This document shows positions 1 to 12,300 of a DNA stretch of 64,000 nucleotides, piece by piece. The DNA comes from Erythrocercus mccallii (taxonomy: Eukaryota > Chordata > Aves > Passeriformes > Dicruridae): NCBI GenBank assembly GCA_013397435.1, contig VZRG01001600.1, positions 1 to 64,000 of the forward strand. Reading direction: 5' to 3'. Numbering within the stretch: the first letter of the stretch is position 1; every line of letters begins with the position of its first letter. The notes below the pieces were generated by a model that was not told the origin of the DNA, made no database searches, and saw only the letters and a list, made by a program, of their open reading frames with translations. The position numbers were made by a program, and so were the translations under genes.

Positions 1-55
1 AGTGAAATAACTGCTGCTTGAAAATGAAAGTGTTTGTTCTTTCAATTCCAAACAG

Positions 56-200
56 ATATGATGATTATGACTATGGTGAAATTAATCAGTTGTTGGACCG
101 CAGCTTTAAAGTTTATATCAAGACTGTGGTTTGCACTCCTGAAAAGACCACAAAAAGAATGTATGATAGCTTCTGGAGACAGTTTGAACACTCTGAGAAG
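56..200 (+). CDS. SESN1: SESN1 penultimate coding exon
   Basis: The acceptor is the AG at 54-55 after a T-rich tract, and the donor is AAG|GTACAG at 200/201. The exon is 145 nt: one base completing a codon, then 48 codons, ending at a codon boundary. It encodes YDDYDYGEINQLL through FWRQFEHSEK, including the Asp-Asp, Trp and Glu positions of the GATOR2 and leucine-binding surfaces. The open frame continues past the donor to about 287, but that part is intron and does not resemble sestrin. Confidence 0.93.
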
Positions 201-1893
201 GTACAGTTTGTGTGCATGCTGAGGGACAGCCACAGGCCCCAGATCAGTGTCTCCCTGACAGCCACAGCCACACAGCTTAAGCTTTAGCTGATGCTCCCTG
301 GGGTTCTGCTCACAGTCAAGTTATTGCGAAGTGTCATGTTCCCAGGCTGAAATAACCTCCCCTTTCCTCCTGCCTGTGTGCTGGGTAACTGCTGACATGA
401 CATGGACTGGGTAAGCTCTGAGTAGTACAGGGGCTTGGACATGGTACAGCTTCACCACAACTGCAGTCAGTACTGCCTGTATCCCAGAGAGGCAAGGAAG
501 TGGTGCAAGATCCATCCATCCCTTGACAGCAGACCTGGAAACCTCTCTGGCTGGCCCAGGGTCTTTCCAGTCCCCTGGTCCTTCTGGCATGGATAGCCCC
601 AAAGCAGTTTCTTTGTTAAAGCCTAAAAGCTCTGCTGCTGGGTTACAGTCTGAATTGCACCTCCCAGTCACATTTCCTGCTGTTAACTCCCAGATATTGA
701 ATCTATTAAGTTTATGTCCTTCAGTTTTTCTTTGGAAAGGTATTTCTTGGCCTCACTTAAAGTCAATGCTGAAACAGAAAGATGCAGAAATCATCAATGC
801 TCATATCATTAGAGGCTCTAGTTCTTGATAAACCCCTTAAAGCAGGGTCCTATAACTACAATAAATTAAGACTGTTCAAATAAAACACTGCCTATGTTTT
901 GGTTAGACTAATTGTGATAGGTAAGCTTTCCAAGAACACAAATCCTTCTTTAAAGCCCAAAACTTTGCATCTCCATAGCCATCAAAATCCAAGGTGCATT
1001 CACATGTGTCACTGAACGCAATAACCATACATCCTCACGGAGATAATGCAAATGAAACCACACACAACCCTTACATGCCAGAGCAAACTCACAGCAACCT
1101 GCTGTCAGTGAGAAAATACTTTTACACCCTCCCCCCCCCCCAAGTTTCTGATCTCATCCTCAAAGAAATGCAGTAAAGGCATTGAGGAGATGATCTGGGG
1201 AACTAGAATTCTTACCTCCAGTAGCTACTGAACACCCGTGTCTCAGTAGAGAAAGCAGGGTTATGACACTTGGGGAGTTTTTCTGGTGCTTTTCCTTGGC
1301 CAACCACTCTGTGTTGTTCAGGTGGTAGCTGCTGTGTGTTTCTCTCTCAGTCTTCAGGGGCTAATGTCCTTATCACCTCTGCCTTTGTCAGCACCCTTCT
1401 CTGCTCCACAGGTATTCACTGCCCTTCTGCCTTTAATCATTAGCCTCATTAAAACTGAACAACTTGTGCATATTGTGCTGCTCAGGAAGAGCTTGTGTGC
1501 TTGAAAGCTTGTCTGTTTCTTCCAGCTAAACCAGCTGGTGTGCTAGACAATGATTTCCTCTTCCTATGGCCCTGGCCCTGCCTAAATGTGCCCGTGAACC
1601 AGTGCCACGCTGTGCCACAGTACCAGGTGTGGCACTGGTTCCTCTGCCCCTCCTCAGTGAGCTCCACAGCGAGGCCTTGGTGGTGACAGGGGCAATGCTC
1701 CCCTGCTGCTGCAGCAGCACAACAGCTGGAGCCCCGAGGCTTCCTCTGGCTGCAGCACAGGGTGGTGAGCACAGTGCTAAAGCGTAACTTCTTCTTTCTC
1801 CTGAAGGTCCATGTAAATTTGCTTCTGGTAGAAGCTCGGATGCAAGCCGAACTACTTTATGCTCTGAGAGCTATTACTCGCTATATGACCTGA
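56..1893 (+). CDS. SESN1: SESN1 (sestrin 1), last two coding exons, partial
   Basis: The spliced coding sequence join(56..200,1807..1893) encodes the final 77 residues of a sestrin and ends in ALRAITRYMT, the family's very conserved C terminus. Sestrins are cytosolic, stress- and p53-induced proteins that bind GATOR2 and restrain mTORC1 when leucine is scarce. Counting without gaps from the Trp of FWRQF (codon 174-176), which corresponds to W444 of human SESN2, the Asp-Asp pair at 60-65 falls on D406/D407 of the GATOR2 contact. The Glu of HSEK (195-197) falls on E451 of the leucine pocket. These key residues are therefore kept. SESN1 rather than SESN2 or SESN3 is chosen from the sequence flavour (KTVVCTPEK, MYDSFWRQF) and from ARMC2 being the convergent neighbour, as in human. 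Everything upstream lies outside the window. Confidence 0.93.
201..1806 (+). other. SESN1: SESN1 last intron
   Basis: This 1.6 kb intron lies between GTACAG at 201 and CTGAAG at 1806. It holds an 11-base run of C at 1131-1141 and GC-richer sequence at 1540-1780. Several short open frames cross it on both strands, but none resembles a known protein. Confidence 0.85.
1131..1141. repeat. poly-C homopolymer run
   Basis: Eleven consecutive C, preceded by CCCT, inside the last SESN1 intron. It is a simple repeat and likely to vary in length between individuals or by sequencing error. Confidence 0.9.
1807..1893 (+). CDS. SESN1: SESN1 terminal coding exon with stop codon
   Basis: The acceptor is a strong pyrimidine tract followed by CTGAAG (1801-1806). 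The exon starts in phase 0 with VHVNLLLVEARMQAELLY, continues with ALRAITRYMT, and stops at TGA 1891-1893. At 29 codons including the stop it is too short to stand out as an open reading frame. It joins the 56-200 exon exactly in frame and matches the sestrin C-terminal helix. Confidence 0.94.
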   Translation, partial: VHVNLLLVEARMQAELLYALRAITRYMT

Positions 1894-2925
1894 TGTCTCT
1901 GGCTGCCTGTCGACATTGGAATGTTCTGCAGCTGCAGTATGGCAGAGGAAGATATGAAGCCTCAGGACCAACAGTAGCTATAAGTTAAGATGCCCATTGT
2001 GCCATAACTCCTTTAGTTTCAGCTATTTCCATGTTTGGAATATCATTGCTGCCACTGGGCAGCGAACGCTTGGCAGTTGACAGACAGGGTTGTGCAGAAG
2101 TGCTGCCTGCTCATGGTATTTTGGCTTTAGACAGCCCGGGACGTTCTCTGAACTTGTGGCAATATAGCAAACCATAGATACATAGATCTTGTGTTAAGGC
2201 AAATACTGCAGGAGTCGGAGCGTGAAAAGAACTGGGACTTGATGACATTTGCTTTCCCTACAAGAATAATTATAGAAAATCTTGATGCTGCTATCTGTGC
2301 AGGTGGAGTGAACAGACCCAGGCTGTTCCAGTTGAGCTAGAAGTGAAAGTGAGCACTGCTATTGTCTGAGCCTTTGTGTGTGGTTTCAAAAAAGCCTTGT
2401 TATTTAGATTCCCTGTTTAATCAGAACTAAACCTCTTCTGTCCACACTGATAATTTGAAAGATAGCAGTCAATTTTCTCAACTAGTTTAGCCTTAAAAAC
2501 AGGATGTTTGTTCAGCATTGTTATGTGAGCTCCGAAGTGCAATGGTCTTCCTATGGAAAGAAGGGGACTGGAGTCCTCAGAGCTTCTTAGAGATCTACCT
2601 ACACAAAGTGTTGAGTAGCTTCTTGTCCTGCTCTTCATGGATGAAACAAAAAGGAGCTAGGACAAGGTGTGGGAATGTTGTTCTAGACTGCCAAACAGTC
2701 CTACTGTATTATGTGCCCAACGCTGGTCTTAATGATTTTTGCAGTTGCTTAAATAACTAGGCTAAAAACCATCTATTTTTAGTAAATCAAAATGTGATTA
2801 AAATGCTGACATTTAATATACAGTGGTTTTGGAGAACACATGAATACTTTTGTATGAGTGTGAATTGCTTTTTAAATTTGTCAGTATTACTGGTATTTTT
2901 GAAATAAAGGTAACAAGTTTTTCTC
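1894..2925 (+). other. SESN1: SESN1 3' UTR (end inferred)
   Basis: The sequence after the SESN1 stop is taken as the 3' UTR up to the first AATAAA on the + strand (2903-2908). A T/G-rich stretch at about 2917-2945 looks like a downstream cleavage element. The cleavage site near 2925 is an inference. Longer isoforms ending further right cannot be excluded; another AATAAA lies near 5322. Confidence 0.55.
2903..2908 (+). terminator. SESN1: candidate SESN1 polyadenylation signal AATAAA
   Basis: A canonical hexamer about 1.0 kb after the SESN1 stop codon, followed within 10-40 nt by a GT/T-rich tract. This is the best-supported 3' end for the gene in this window. Confidence 0.5.
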
Positions 2926-5159
2926 TTGGTGTTTCTGTGTGGTTTAACTTTAAGTTTCTGTTCTTACTGGTTCTAAGACCATTTAAAATTTTTGAAACAG
3001 TAACTGAGCAAACATAGTTAAAATCACAAGCCATGAACTTTTTAACTGAGTCTAAAATGGTGGGAGGAAAAGTTTAACAGAGCTAGAGCTTCACTAACTG
3101 TAGTGGGAACGCCTCTTCTGTACTGCTAATATTTTCACCCATTTTAACAAAGCTCTCAGGCACAAGATGTGATTCTTGGGGTGTCTGGTGCAGGTCTAGA
3201 AGTTGGACTCGATGATGCTGATGAGTCCTTTCCAACTCAGCTGATTCTATGATTTTGTGTTTCTGTGAAATATATTTTCCCAAGTCCACAAGCAGCATCA
3301 GTTTAATTTCTGTCCTCTGGTCTGGGTCTCAGCTCAGACTGGTTTCTCTGTCTACAGAACCTTCTGAGAACAGTTCTAAGTTTACAGTCCAAGAAGCTAA
3401 AATATCTAAAAAGATCTAGGGGAGGAAGATTAATAAACTGTCAAAAATTGTGACTAACAGGAAGCATCTGGTGCTTCCTCTTAACTGAAAATACAGGATT
3501 TTTAATGTTCCAGAAACAGAGCAAAACTTTCCTGTCTTAAGGGCATTGTATAGCTGAGCTGTGCCTTTCCAGTCTGTGAACTGTTTCTGCAGTGCTAGTC
3601 TCCAGGTGCTTTCTGAGGTCAAAGGTAGACATGAATTTTTCCAAGAAACCTAAACTGGCTGCTTCCATCCTGTGCTCTCCAGCCACATCCAAGTGCCCTC
3701 TCGCTTTTCAAGCAGTAAAACACATCTGTGTATGAGTGGCTTCATCTGGTCACAGCTGCCATCAGAGCACAAGCCACAATCTGCACAAGTACAATCCCAA
3801 CTCCCTGCCCAGTACTCTGGAGCAGCTCTGGCAGAGCCCCAGCCCGTGGCTGTGAAGTGCAGCAGCCTCTCGGGTACCTCAGCTGCGGTGCTGGCAGCTC
3901 TTCCCAAGGGATAACAGGAATGGGCTTCTGGACAAGAGAGAGCTGCTGCACTGAGGTCTGTGGCAGAGATACCCAAAAGGCAAATGACGCCATAAGAACA
4001 CACCTGAAATCCAGCATTCTGGGGCTGCTTCTTACTCCTCACAGGTTTGTCTCCAGAGAAAGACAGAGGCTGGTACAGCTTGACCGGAGGGGTGCTCAAG
4101 AGTCCTGTGGCACCCTCTCTTCTCACTCCAGCTCCTCTGAACATGCTTCTTCCTGCACAAAGGCCAGAGCTCACACATGGTGTCTGCCCCAGGATCTCCA
4201 GCTCTACCCTGTGCTGCAGACACAGCCCTTTGGGCTCTTGGTTACAGTTTGATCAGTAATAACTGATATAATGAGTGCTGTATTTGAACAAATCTTAACT
4301 GCCCAAGCACCACCTTGATTTGAGCCAGCCATCAGTTTCAGCTGCCTTCTGACAGAGACTTGGCCCTTGTCAGTTCTGGTTAGTCCTGATGACAGGGCTT
4401 GGCCATGGGGGCTTTTTCCAGTGCCCCCACCCTGCCCTGCACAATTGTGTGTTTGCCTGCCTTGCTGTGACCCAAATGCCAGGAACAAATGCCTCCAGCT
4501 TCTTCCCCACAGGAACTACTTACCCATCATCCTTTCTTTAATACTCTCAAAGCAAATCCATTAATTTCTCCCAGAAACAAATGGGACATTGAAGCCATTT
4601 ATCTTCCCTTCAACTTCAGCTAAAATTAAAATGGCAAAAGAAGGGATAATAACAGAGATATTTTTGAGCTGAGCTGGTGTTGGAGCCAAACCACACTGAA
4701 TGTCGAGCACTTCTCTCCTGGGGATTGCAGTGACAGAGGCTGCCACCACACAAGCTCCCAATGCAGGGCTGAGTTTTGCTGGGCACAAGGAGCACCTGAA
4801 CTGCTGAGACACAAAGAATGGAGCAAATGTTACCACTTTCACTAAAGCTTCTTCCTCACCGCTCCCAAAACTTGGACCATGAAATGTCCCTTTCCCTGCC
4901 CCGTAAAAGCAAGGATCTAAGTCAGGAAAAAGTCTCACTGCCCTTCTATTATAGCTCTGCTTCCTGGCCTCCTTGCTGCTTCTCCTCACGTGGAAGCAGA
5001 GGTCTGGGCACTACCAAAGGTAGAACGGTGCCACTGAGGGAGCTCTGAATCGCTGCCTCCCAACAAATTCCTCCAGCCTCTCCCAGGATTGCCAGGCTGG
5101 AGCCGCTCCTGCTGTACACAGCCCAGAGTGATAATGCCAGACCCGCGGGAGCAGGAGCC
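2926..5159. other. intergenic spacer between convergent SESN1 and ARMC2
   Basis: About 2.2 kb separates the inferred 3' ends. It contains a CR1 tail at about 3165-3265 and a GC-richer patch at 3650-5050. In that patch both strands carry open frames of up to 174 codons (3650-4174 minus, 3728-4252 plus). None resembles a known protein, and overlapping open frames on both strands are expected where stop codons are depleted by high GC. Confidence 0.6.
3165..3265 (+). mobile_element. CR1 LINE, 3' tail fragment
   Basis: The sequence reads as the typical avian CR1 3' end: a stretch resembling GTTGGACTCGATGAT, then TCCTTTCCAACTCA and an ATTCTATGATTTTGTG terminal repeat. Only about 100 bp of a 5'-truncated copy remains. 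Confidence 0.8.
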
Positions 5160-6186
5160 CACCAGCCCCTGCAGAGCCGTTTATTCTTAGTAATCTGGGG
5201 GCAGGAAAAAGAGAAGTGGGTCAGGTCTGTAAAGCTCGCTGTGGCCAACTGGGCTGCTAAGGCTCGAGGCCAGCAATGCTGGGCTACTAGCAGGGACTTT
5301 TACATGGAAGGATGACAACAGCAATAAACAAGCCAGCAGCAATCACTAGAAGGGAGAAAGAGGCCTGTTATGGTCCCACAGATGGAGACACAGATTTAGG
5401 GGAGACAGCTGGCCAAGGAATCTGAGAAGCAGAGGTGCACAGGTGGCTCCTGGGAGTGTGGGATCAAGTGAAAGAAAGTAAAATCTTCTCTGACATCAGT
5501 GATATGGATGTTTGCCTAAAGATGTGAAGTCCCAATTCAGGAAAGACCAGCACAGCTGGACCTACATCTCACAAGCCTCAAGGCAGCATCTGGGATACCT
5601 AGTCCCTAGCCCCCAATGTCAGAAGGAAGGGGGATCTGCCAAGGAAAGGGGATTGACTTTCCCTGACCACTGACAGTGTTCGATCTGAAGAGTGAAGCTC
5701 ATGAAGGAATACAGGACAATGCCCCAACAGCACCAGGTTCCTCTGTCACAGAAATTCCTTAAGGTAAAACTCACAGGTGTCAAAGTCTGTAGGTGAGATG
5801 TGGCTCCTGTCATGTTACATTCATTTGCACAGCATTTTTGGTACCACAGAGGTTCAAGTACTCACTCATAACTTACCTTTTAAAAATTAGTAGTTCAGCA
5901 AATATTTTGTTTCATTTTTCCAGTCAAGAAACCATGCAACAAGTCATACTGATCAGCTGCTTCATCAGCTCAAGTATATTGTAAAAAGTAATTACACATG
6001 CAAAAATTTCATACAAGCTCTTCCAAAGATAGCATCCGGTACATAAATGCCAGGCTTTTGTGACTTTTTTAAAAAAATAGTCATGCTCTCCAACAAGCTT
6101 ACCAATGGCAATGTACAGGTATACTAGAAATATACAATTTACCAAACAAAAAAAAAAACCCCACTGATTAAAATGGATTGATAGAC
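5160..6186 (-). other. ARMC2: ARMC2 3' UTR (end inferred)
   Basis: Minus-strand sequence after the ARMC2 stop codon up to the first canonical minus-strand AATAAA that I found (5180-5185). The length of about 1 kb is inferred from that signal alone. Open frames in this interval are short or unrelated to ARMC2. Confidence 0.45.
5180..5185 (-). terminator. ARMC2: candidate ARMC2 polyadenylation signal AATAAA
   Basis: TTTATT on the + strand is AATAAA on the minus strand, about 1.0 kb downstream of the ARMC2 stop codon. I saw no other canonical hexamer between it and the stop. The downstream GT-rich element is weak, so this is tentative. Confidence 0.4.
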
Positions 6187-6320
6187 TCAGCTGGAAGAAT
6201 GATGGCTTTGAATTCTGTCAAGGAGTTTTTCTGCCACAGGTTTGAACTCTCTTTCCCAATATACTCTTTGGCAGTCCTTTATATCTCTGTCAAGGTTGCA
6301 CTCCAACTCTACCTCTTCAT
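6187..6320 (-). CDS. ARMC2: ARMC2 terminal coding exon with stop codon
   Basis: Acceptor TTACAG| just above 6320, then two bases completing an Asp codon and 44 codons ending in TGA at 6187-6189. It encodes DEEVELECNLDRD, YWEREFKPVAEKLLDRIQ and a short tail ending HHSSS. This matches the human C terminus, which continues a few residues further with a proline-rich end. The tail after the conserved His-His is therefore shorter here. Confidence 0.92.
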
Positions 6321-9300
6321 CTGTAATCAAGGAAAATACCATCATCAGTTCAAAATAAAAATATATTCAACTACGTATTTTGTGACACATACAGCTTACC
6401 AGCTGTGTATGCTGATGGCTTAACAACTGCACTTGAGATAAGTTAAGCATCACTGTCTGAGGGTCTTAGATTTAATTGAAAATAAAGGATGGTAAGGACA
6501 GTAGAACAGTGGAAATAGTACTGCAAGTTCTTTTATTCTCAAATCTCACAGGTGTCTCTGAGACAACACATTGTCTCTGAGATTGATCATTTACTCTGAC
6601 TGTCAGTCTGGAAAGTACCCAAGGTTTAACACTGTCCACAGCAGTTTTGCTGAGGTAAGGAATCCATTCATCTAACTACAACTATATTTTTCCTGTTTCA
6701 AATTGCTCTGCTAATCTGGAGACTCTCAAATTCTATTTACTCTCACAATGAAGGAACTTGAACCACACTAGTTATTGTATTTACTGATGCCCTCCCTTCC
6801 CTGCAAATTTCAAAAATAAAATGACAGGACAGTCTTTATTAAAGACAATGTTAGGAATGAAAGGAAGTCATCAGTCATTTCCCCCCCTCCATTTTGCTTG
6901 GCACTGGATGTGGCAAAGAGACAAAATCTTAGAGAAAACAGGAATCAGTCTGCAACCAGAAGCATTCTCCTGCATGAGGAATCCACAAATATAACTGATA
7001 ATGCTGAACAAATGTTTTCACACAGTTTAACAGAAGGATATTTGATAGCCTTTAGGCCATAAACAGACCTAAAATTAAGGTAGAATCCTGCTCGAAATGG
7101 GCGATACTTAACCCTTGGCCTACATGATGAAAAAGCACCAGATTCACAATGTGTTAAATAAGTAACTCTGTAAGGGAGCTTATTGCACAGTCACAGCAGG
7201 TAAAGGCAAGTTGGGGCTGAAGAGAAACTTCAGTTACCCACATTTTGAGTGAAACTTTGTGGAGAAAAGAGATGCCCCAACAGCACTTACTCCCATCCAA
7301 AAGCATGCCAAGGTGTGAAGGAGGAAATGACATTCCTGTGTGTGAAGATGGGCTCCAGCTCACACAGAATTACCAGCAACTGCAAACAGTACTTGGCTCC
7401 TGTGCCAATACACTGCAACTACCAAAATTCAAGAGAGGCTGATTGTGAGAAAGATTCCAAAACGGGTTCTACATAAGGACTTGACATTTAGAGTCTTCCT
7501 GTAATAAAAGAAAGAGGAAAAGAACACCCATTCCCTCAAGAAGGATGTCATATCTCTGCAGGAAGAAAACTTGTTTATCAGAGAGAAAATCCAGCCTCTG
7601 ACATCAAATCTGTATTTGATGATATCATAGTATAATTTAGGTTGGAAAAAACCTCTGGAGCAGAGTTACCAGGTATCAGTTTGTATCTAGTCCATGTACA
7701 GTTGAGTACTGAACACCTTCTAGGACAGCAGGCTGTTCCAGTGCTTAATGCCTGCCACGATGGAAATCCCTTTTCCTAATGTTTAATTGGAATTTTGTCT
7801 TATTGCAACCTACGCCCATTAGCTCTTGTCTTGTCAATGGCACACTAACCCAACATACCTAAAATCAATCTCAGCAGCAAAGAAGCCAGAGACTCTGAAG
7901 CGGAAAATAAGGGATTATGGAGTTTGTATTCAAGGAGAATTGCTTTGCCTACTCATGGCTTTTTTCTACCCAAATTAACTCTGTTCTAACACAGAGCGAG
8001 AGGCATTTCTCCCTTTTATTAGATAGCTGTGCTCCCCAGAAGTCAACGGAATATTTACGGAATCATTGAGGTCAAGAATTCCAGCCTACAAGAACAAGGG
8101 TCAGAAGCAGTTCAAAGCTAAAGTGTTGAACTGAAACAGTAAATTTCCCAAAGCAGAACGTGAGTAACGCTGTGGATCAGCGAGGATCAGTGTTCCGCAT
8201 GCAAGCTGTGCATCCTCAGATAATTTAATTTTCCCATGACTGTCCTCAAAAACCAGCAATATTGGGTCCTGGCCAAAGAGCATATGTGCTGGCTGCAAGC
8301 CCAGGAGCAAGACAAACACACTGGGCCTGCATGCTGTGGGGGAAACTGGAGACTGGAGTGCAGACTCCTGCAGTCTGCAAGGGCTGCCCATCCTTGAAAC
8401 ACTGGCAAGACAGGGGCTGGCAACCCTGGAAACTCTGTCATGTCATGTAAGAGCTCACATAGACGGAGATTCCAAAATAACCTCCTGGAATTGATAGTGG
8501 AAGTAAAAGTCAGCACAATAAAAAGTCTGGCAAGAGAGGGAGAAACTTTCTTTTCAGTGAAAGACCAAACAGAAGAATGTTCCCAAGACAGAAACTCATC
8601 TCCACCACTGCTCATGAGGGCCTGTGCCAAGGTAAAGCTGCTGCCAGGGGCCTGGGAACAGCAGCCTCCGAGGCAGCAGAGTGACATGAAACTCAAGAGC
8701 AGCTGAAAGAGGGTGAATGACAAGTGCCACTGGAAAGCAGTGCCACTGCATCCCAGGCTGCTGGGATCAGGCAGGGAGAAAGAAAAACAAACAGTGCCCT
8801 TTGTCCAGCCTTTCTCTTGGGCACAGCATCTTTTCAGGCCATTTCCATTCCCTTTTGCTTCGTTGTATCTTTTATCATCCTGTGCCAGATGGGGGAGGGA
8901 AAAATAAAGGGGAGGAGGCCAAGCACAGCAGGTGAAGCGAGGTGTCTGCTGTGCCATGCTCCACTTTTTCCGCTTCCTAAGGGTGTGCTGACGCTCAAGT
9001 ACAGTTCACTGGCTGTCAGCAGTTGCCTCCTGCTTCCTGAATGATAGAATCAGAGCAATGACAGTTCAAGGCTGTTACTGGACACAATGGGAGGAGGAAG
9101 ATGTAGGACAATATTAACCAGCTGCTATTACTAAGATTTGTTGGCTCTTTGCACACAGAGGAACCAGATCCAATGAATAAGATGTGCTTTTTCTACAGCT
9201 CCTCTTCTGACTACAGTGTGAAGAATGACTGGCCTTCTGATTTAGTTCTAACCTATTCCTAATTAATTACCGTTACAGCTGCATTACAATCACAACTGTA

Positions 9301-12300
9301 ACTGCAATTGCAATTGTACATGAACTTCCAGTTCATAAAGTTAAACTATTCAATGAGAGTTACAATTGCTATCCAGCCTGGACTCTGCAGCCAAATCAAT
9401 AGCTTCAATAAGCAGTGTTCAATGCAAAGGAAAAAAATAAAATCGTACTTTCTAAAACAAAGATATATACCCCTCACTGTGTGCCAGAAAATTCAAGCAT
9501 GATTGTGGCTGTAAAGTTTGCAGGTCTCTTGTAGAATATTAAAAAGTGCAGTAATAACCTTGAAACACTGCTATTTTCGGATAAATAGATGGAATTACTG
9601 CACACATTAAGATAAAGTCCATCGTAGCAAGGAATGTAACACAAGGAACTATTACAGCAGCAAATATCAGTAATTCTGCTGTAATTGGAAAAAAATCCTC
9701 ACAGATCCACCCACTTTTCTGATTGTCTACAACAAAAGAGATCATGAGATTTCACATTCTGGATCTGACAGTAAGTATACATCTTTAATCAACTTCCATT
9801 TAAAACCGTATCAAATATAGTTAGTTTCCTTCAATTTAATATATGTTTTAAAGATTTTTTTTAATATAATTGCAAGTGACCTACCCAAAATAAAATCATA
9901 AGCAAAGCGGTGCTCAAAAACTAAAGGAGGAAAATTACACATACTGACTATAGGACTATTACACAGCCACTAAACTCTAAAATTTGAAGCAAAAGCAAAT
10001 GCCCAGATGAAAAGATCCCACTGGGTAAGCAAATCAAGGTCCTTTCATTCACCTTTTAGCCCTTGTGGAGCAATGAGCACACCTTTCCTGGCTTTAGGGA
10101 GCAGATGAGAGATTGTCAGAATGTTGTCCTTGCCCACAAGGAGACCATGGAGAGAAAAGGAAGGTGGCCAGGAAGCTAAGTTAGCCTGCTGCACCCCAGA
10201 AATGCCATGATTCCCAGGGGCCCAGTGCGTGCTGCACAGGGACCACTGTGCTGCTGGACAGTCCACACTGGCCAGCCACTGAAAGCTGCAGGACAGACTT
10301 CCCACCCAAACTAATCCTGCTTTGATTTTGCTCCTTCCATTTCTTTTATTGAGGAAAAGAGACCAAGACTGCGAGTCTCACCTAGAAGTGCTGTGAGCAG
10401 CACCAGCAGCGTGTTGGTGTCTCCTCCGAAGCAGGAGGCCGCGCTCGTCATGCTCTCGCTGTAGTTCCACAGGGTTTTGCAGATCAAACACGAGAGCTGC
10501 CAGTCTGCAGGCCCAAAGTCTTGTAAGCAGTCAACCAACCTGTCAGTACCAAACAAAACCAGGGGTTTGTTCCATGGACTTTTCTCCTGAGCTCTTCAAA
10601 ATCTGGCAGTCTAGAAATGTAAGCAAGCTCCACGGAAGTTTGCAGGAAAATTCTATGTTAATAAACTTCAGATGCTTCTTTCTTCCTTAGGAACTTCCCT
10701 CTTTTCATTTAGTGTAGTTCCCCAAGGATATGGACATGCCTTTTGTCTACACATATGTGTGTGCCTGCCTGCAGCTGCCCATCCTCTATAACTTTCTAAT
10801 CCAACAGATCAATTTCACTCACATACTTTGCAAATGTAACCATTTCAAAGACACTAAAATTCCATCAAATTTCATTACAATCAGTGACTGTCCCAAATCT
10901 GTGGCTACCACTAAAGCAGAGAATGCAATCTAAGCCAAACTTTATCAGGCACCAATGATTCATCTGGAAAAGGTGGTGGGAATGCAGAAAAAGTTTCATC
11001 CAGAATATCCATCTTACTACATGAGATCATCTCACCAAAAAAAACAAATCCAAAGAAATTTGCTACTTCCATGAGCAAAGAATTACCTTTCACATTCAGC
11101 GAAGTCTCACAATTTTGCAGGTCTCACCCATTCTTGCATTTCCTCAGCCTATACTCCCATGGGACTCCTCTCAGAAACGCCTGTTTTATTAAGGACCATG
11201 AGGTTGCAGACCTTTCTCCCCATCTCCCTTCCTTGCAGACACCAAATGCAGGCTGGATGCTAAACAGGACTCTGAAATGAAGCTGTAACTTTTCTGTCTG
11301 CACCAGCTTACACGCAGTAGCTATCCAGAGATCCCATTTCCAAACTGCAGAGTTCCCAGGTCCCAGGGCTGCAGAAGTAAACCTCTTCCACCTGCTGTCC
11401 CTGGTGACCTCTCCAATTGTAATCCTTCACTGCTGTTCTCTTCTTCAACCTTAGGTACCCTCCTTCCTTCACTTCTCCACTTCACAGAGAGATTTATAAA
11501 CTGTTGATTAGTAAAGGATAACTACTATATTCAGGTATGGCTGAAAATAACAGTCATTGAAGACCACCCAGAAAGAGGTTTGCTTTTTTTGTCCTCTCTG
11601 AAGGCAGTCATTGTGGAACAACAGGAGGCATCTAATGAAAAGCCAAAAGAACTTGTCCTAATTTCTTTTTAAATTTAACTCTCTGATAATTCCCTATTTT
11701 CTTTGGGCCACTATATATTGGTACAATAACCTCAGTTCCAAAAATCCATAGAGCTGGTTTGGCACAGTCAGGATGATCTCCTTAACAATCACTTTCAAAT
11801 TCTCTAGATTCATTCCATGCTGTTACTGTTTTTAGTTCTTTCCCTCTCAAATTTTCAGACACAGTATAGAAATTTCTGAATTAGTATGATTCTATAGGCT
11901 ACAGAATATTCTATATAATAAAAAATTCTCATATTTATTATTCAATTTGCCATAAACTTATTTTTATTCTCCTTTTCCAGCTTTATATTGTAAGTTATCT
12001 AGAACATGGGAAGGAAGGACGAGAAGACTATGCATTGTTTACAGTGTATAAAAAGTAAGTATATGATGTATGAACAGGAAAGCATTTCAAAGTGAGGCAT
12101 ATTGTTTCATAACTGAGGGCTGTACCACCTGCTTTACAAGCACAGGAACATGTGCTCCAATTAATCCGCTATCTGAACATCAAAGCCACAAGTGTTGCAT
12201 CCGCAGTGGTTTTTCAAGGTCTAACATCCCTACAATGTTATAGTGCCTTAAACTTGAACTCCCAGAGAGAAGAGACTTGGGAGCTTTTCTCTGCCCAGCA

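Noticed and set aside
10311..10381. Read-through of the 10382-10539 exon into the intron (22 more codons) with an AATAAA at 10345-10350, as an alternative gene end.
   Set aside because: The AATAAA lies upstream of the read-through stop codon, so cleavage would fall close to or before the stop. The real last exon at 6187-6320 joins in phase and matches human ARMC2.
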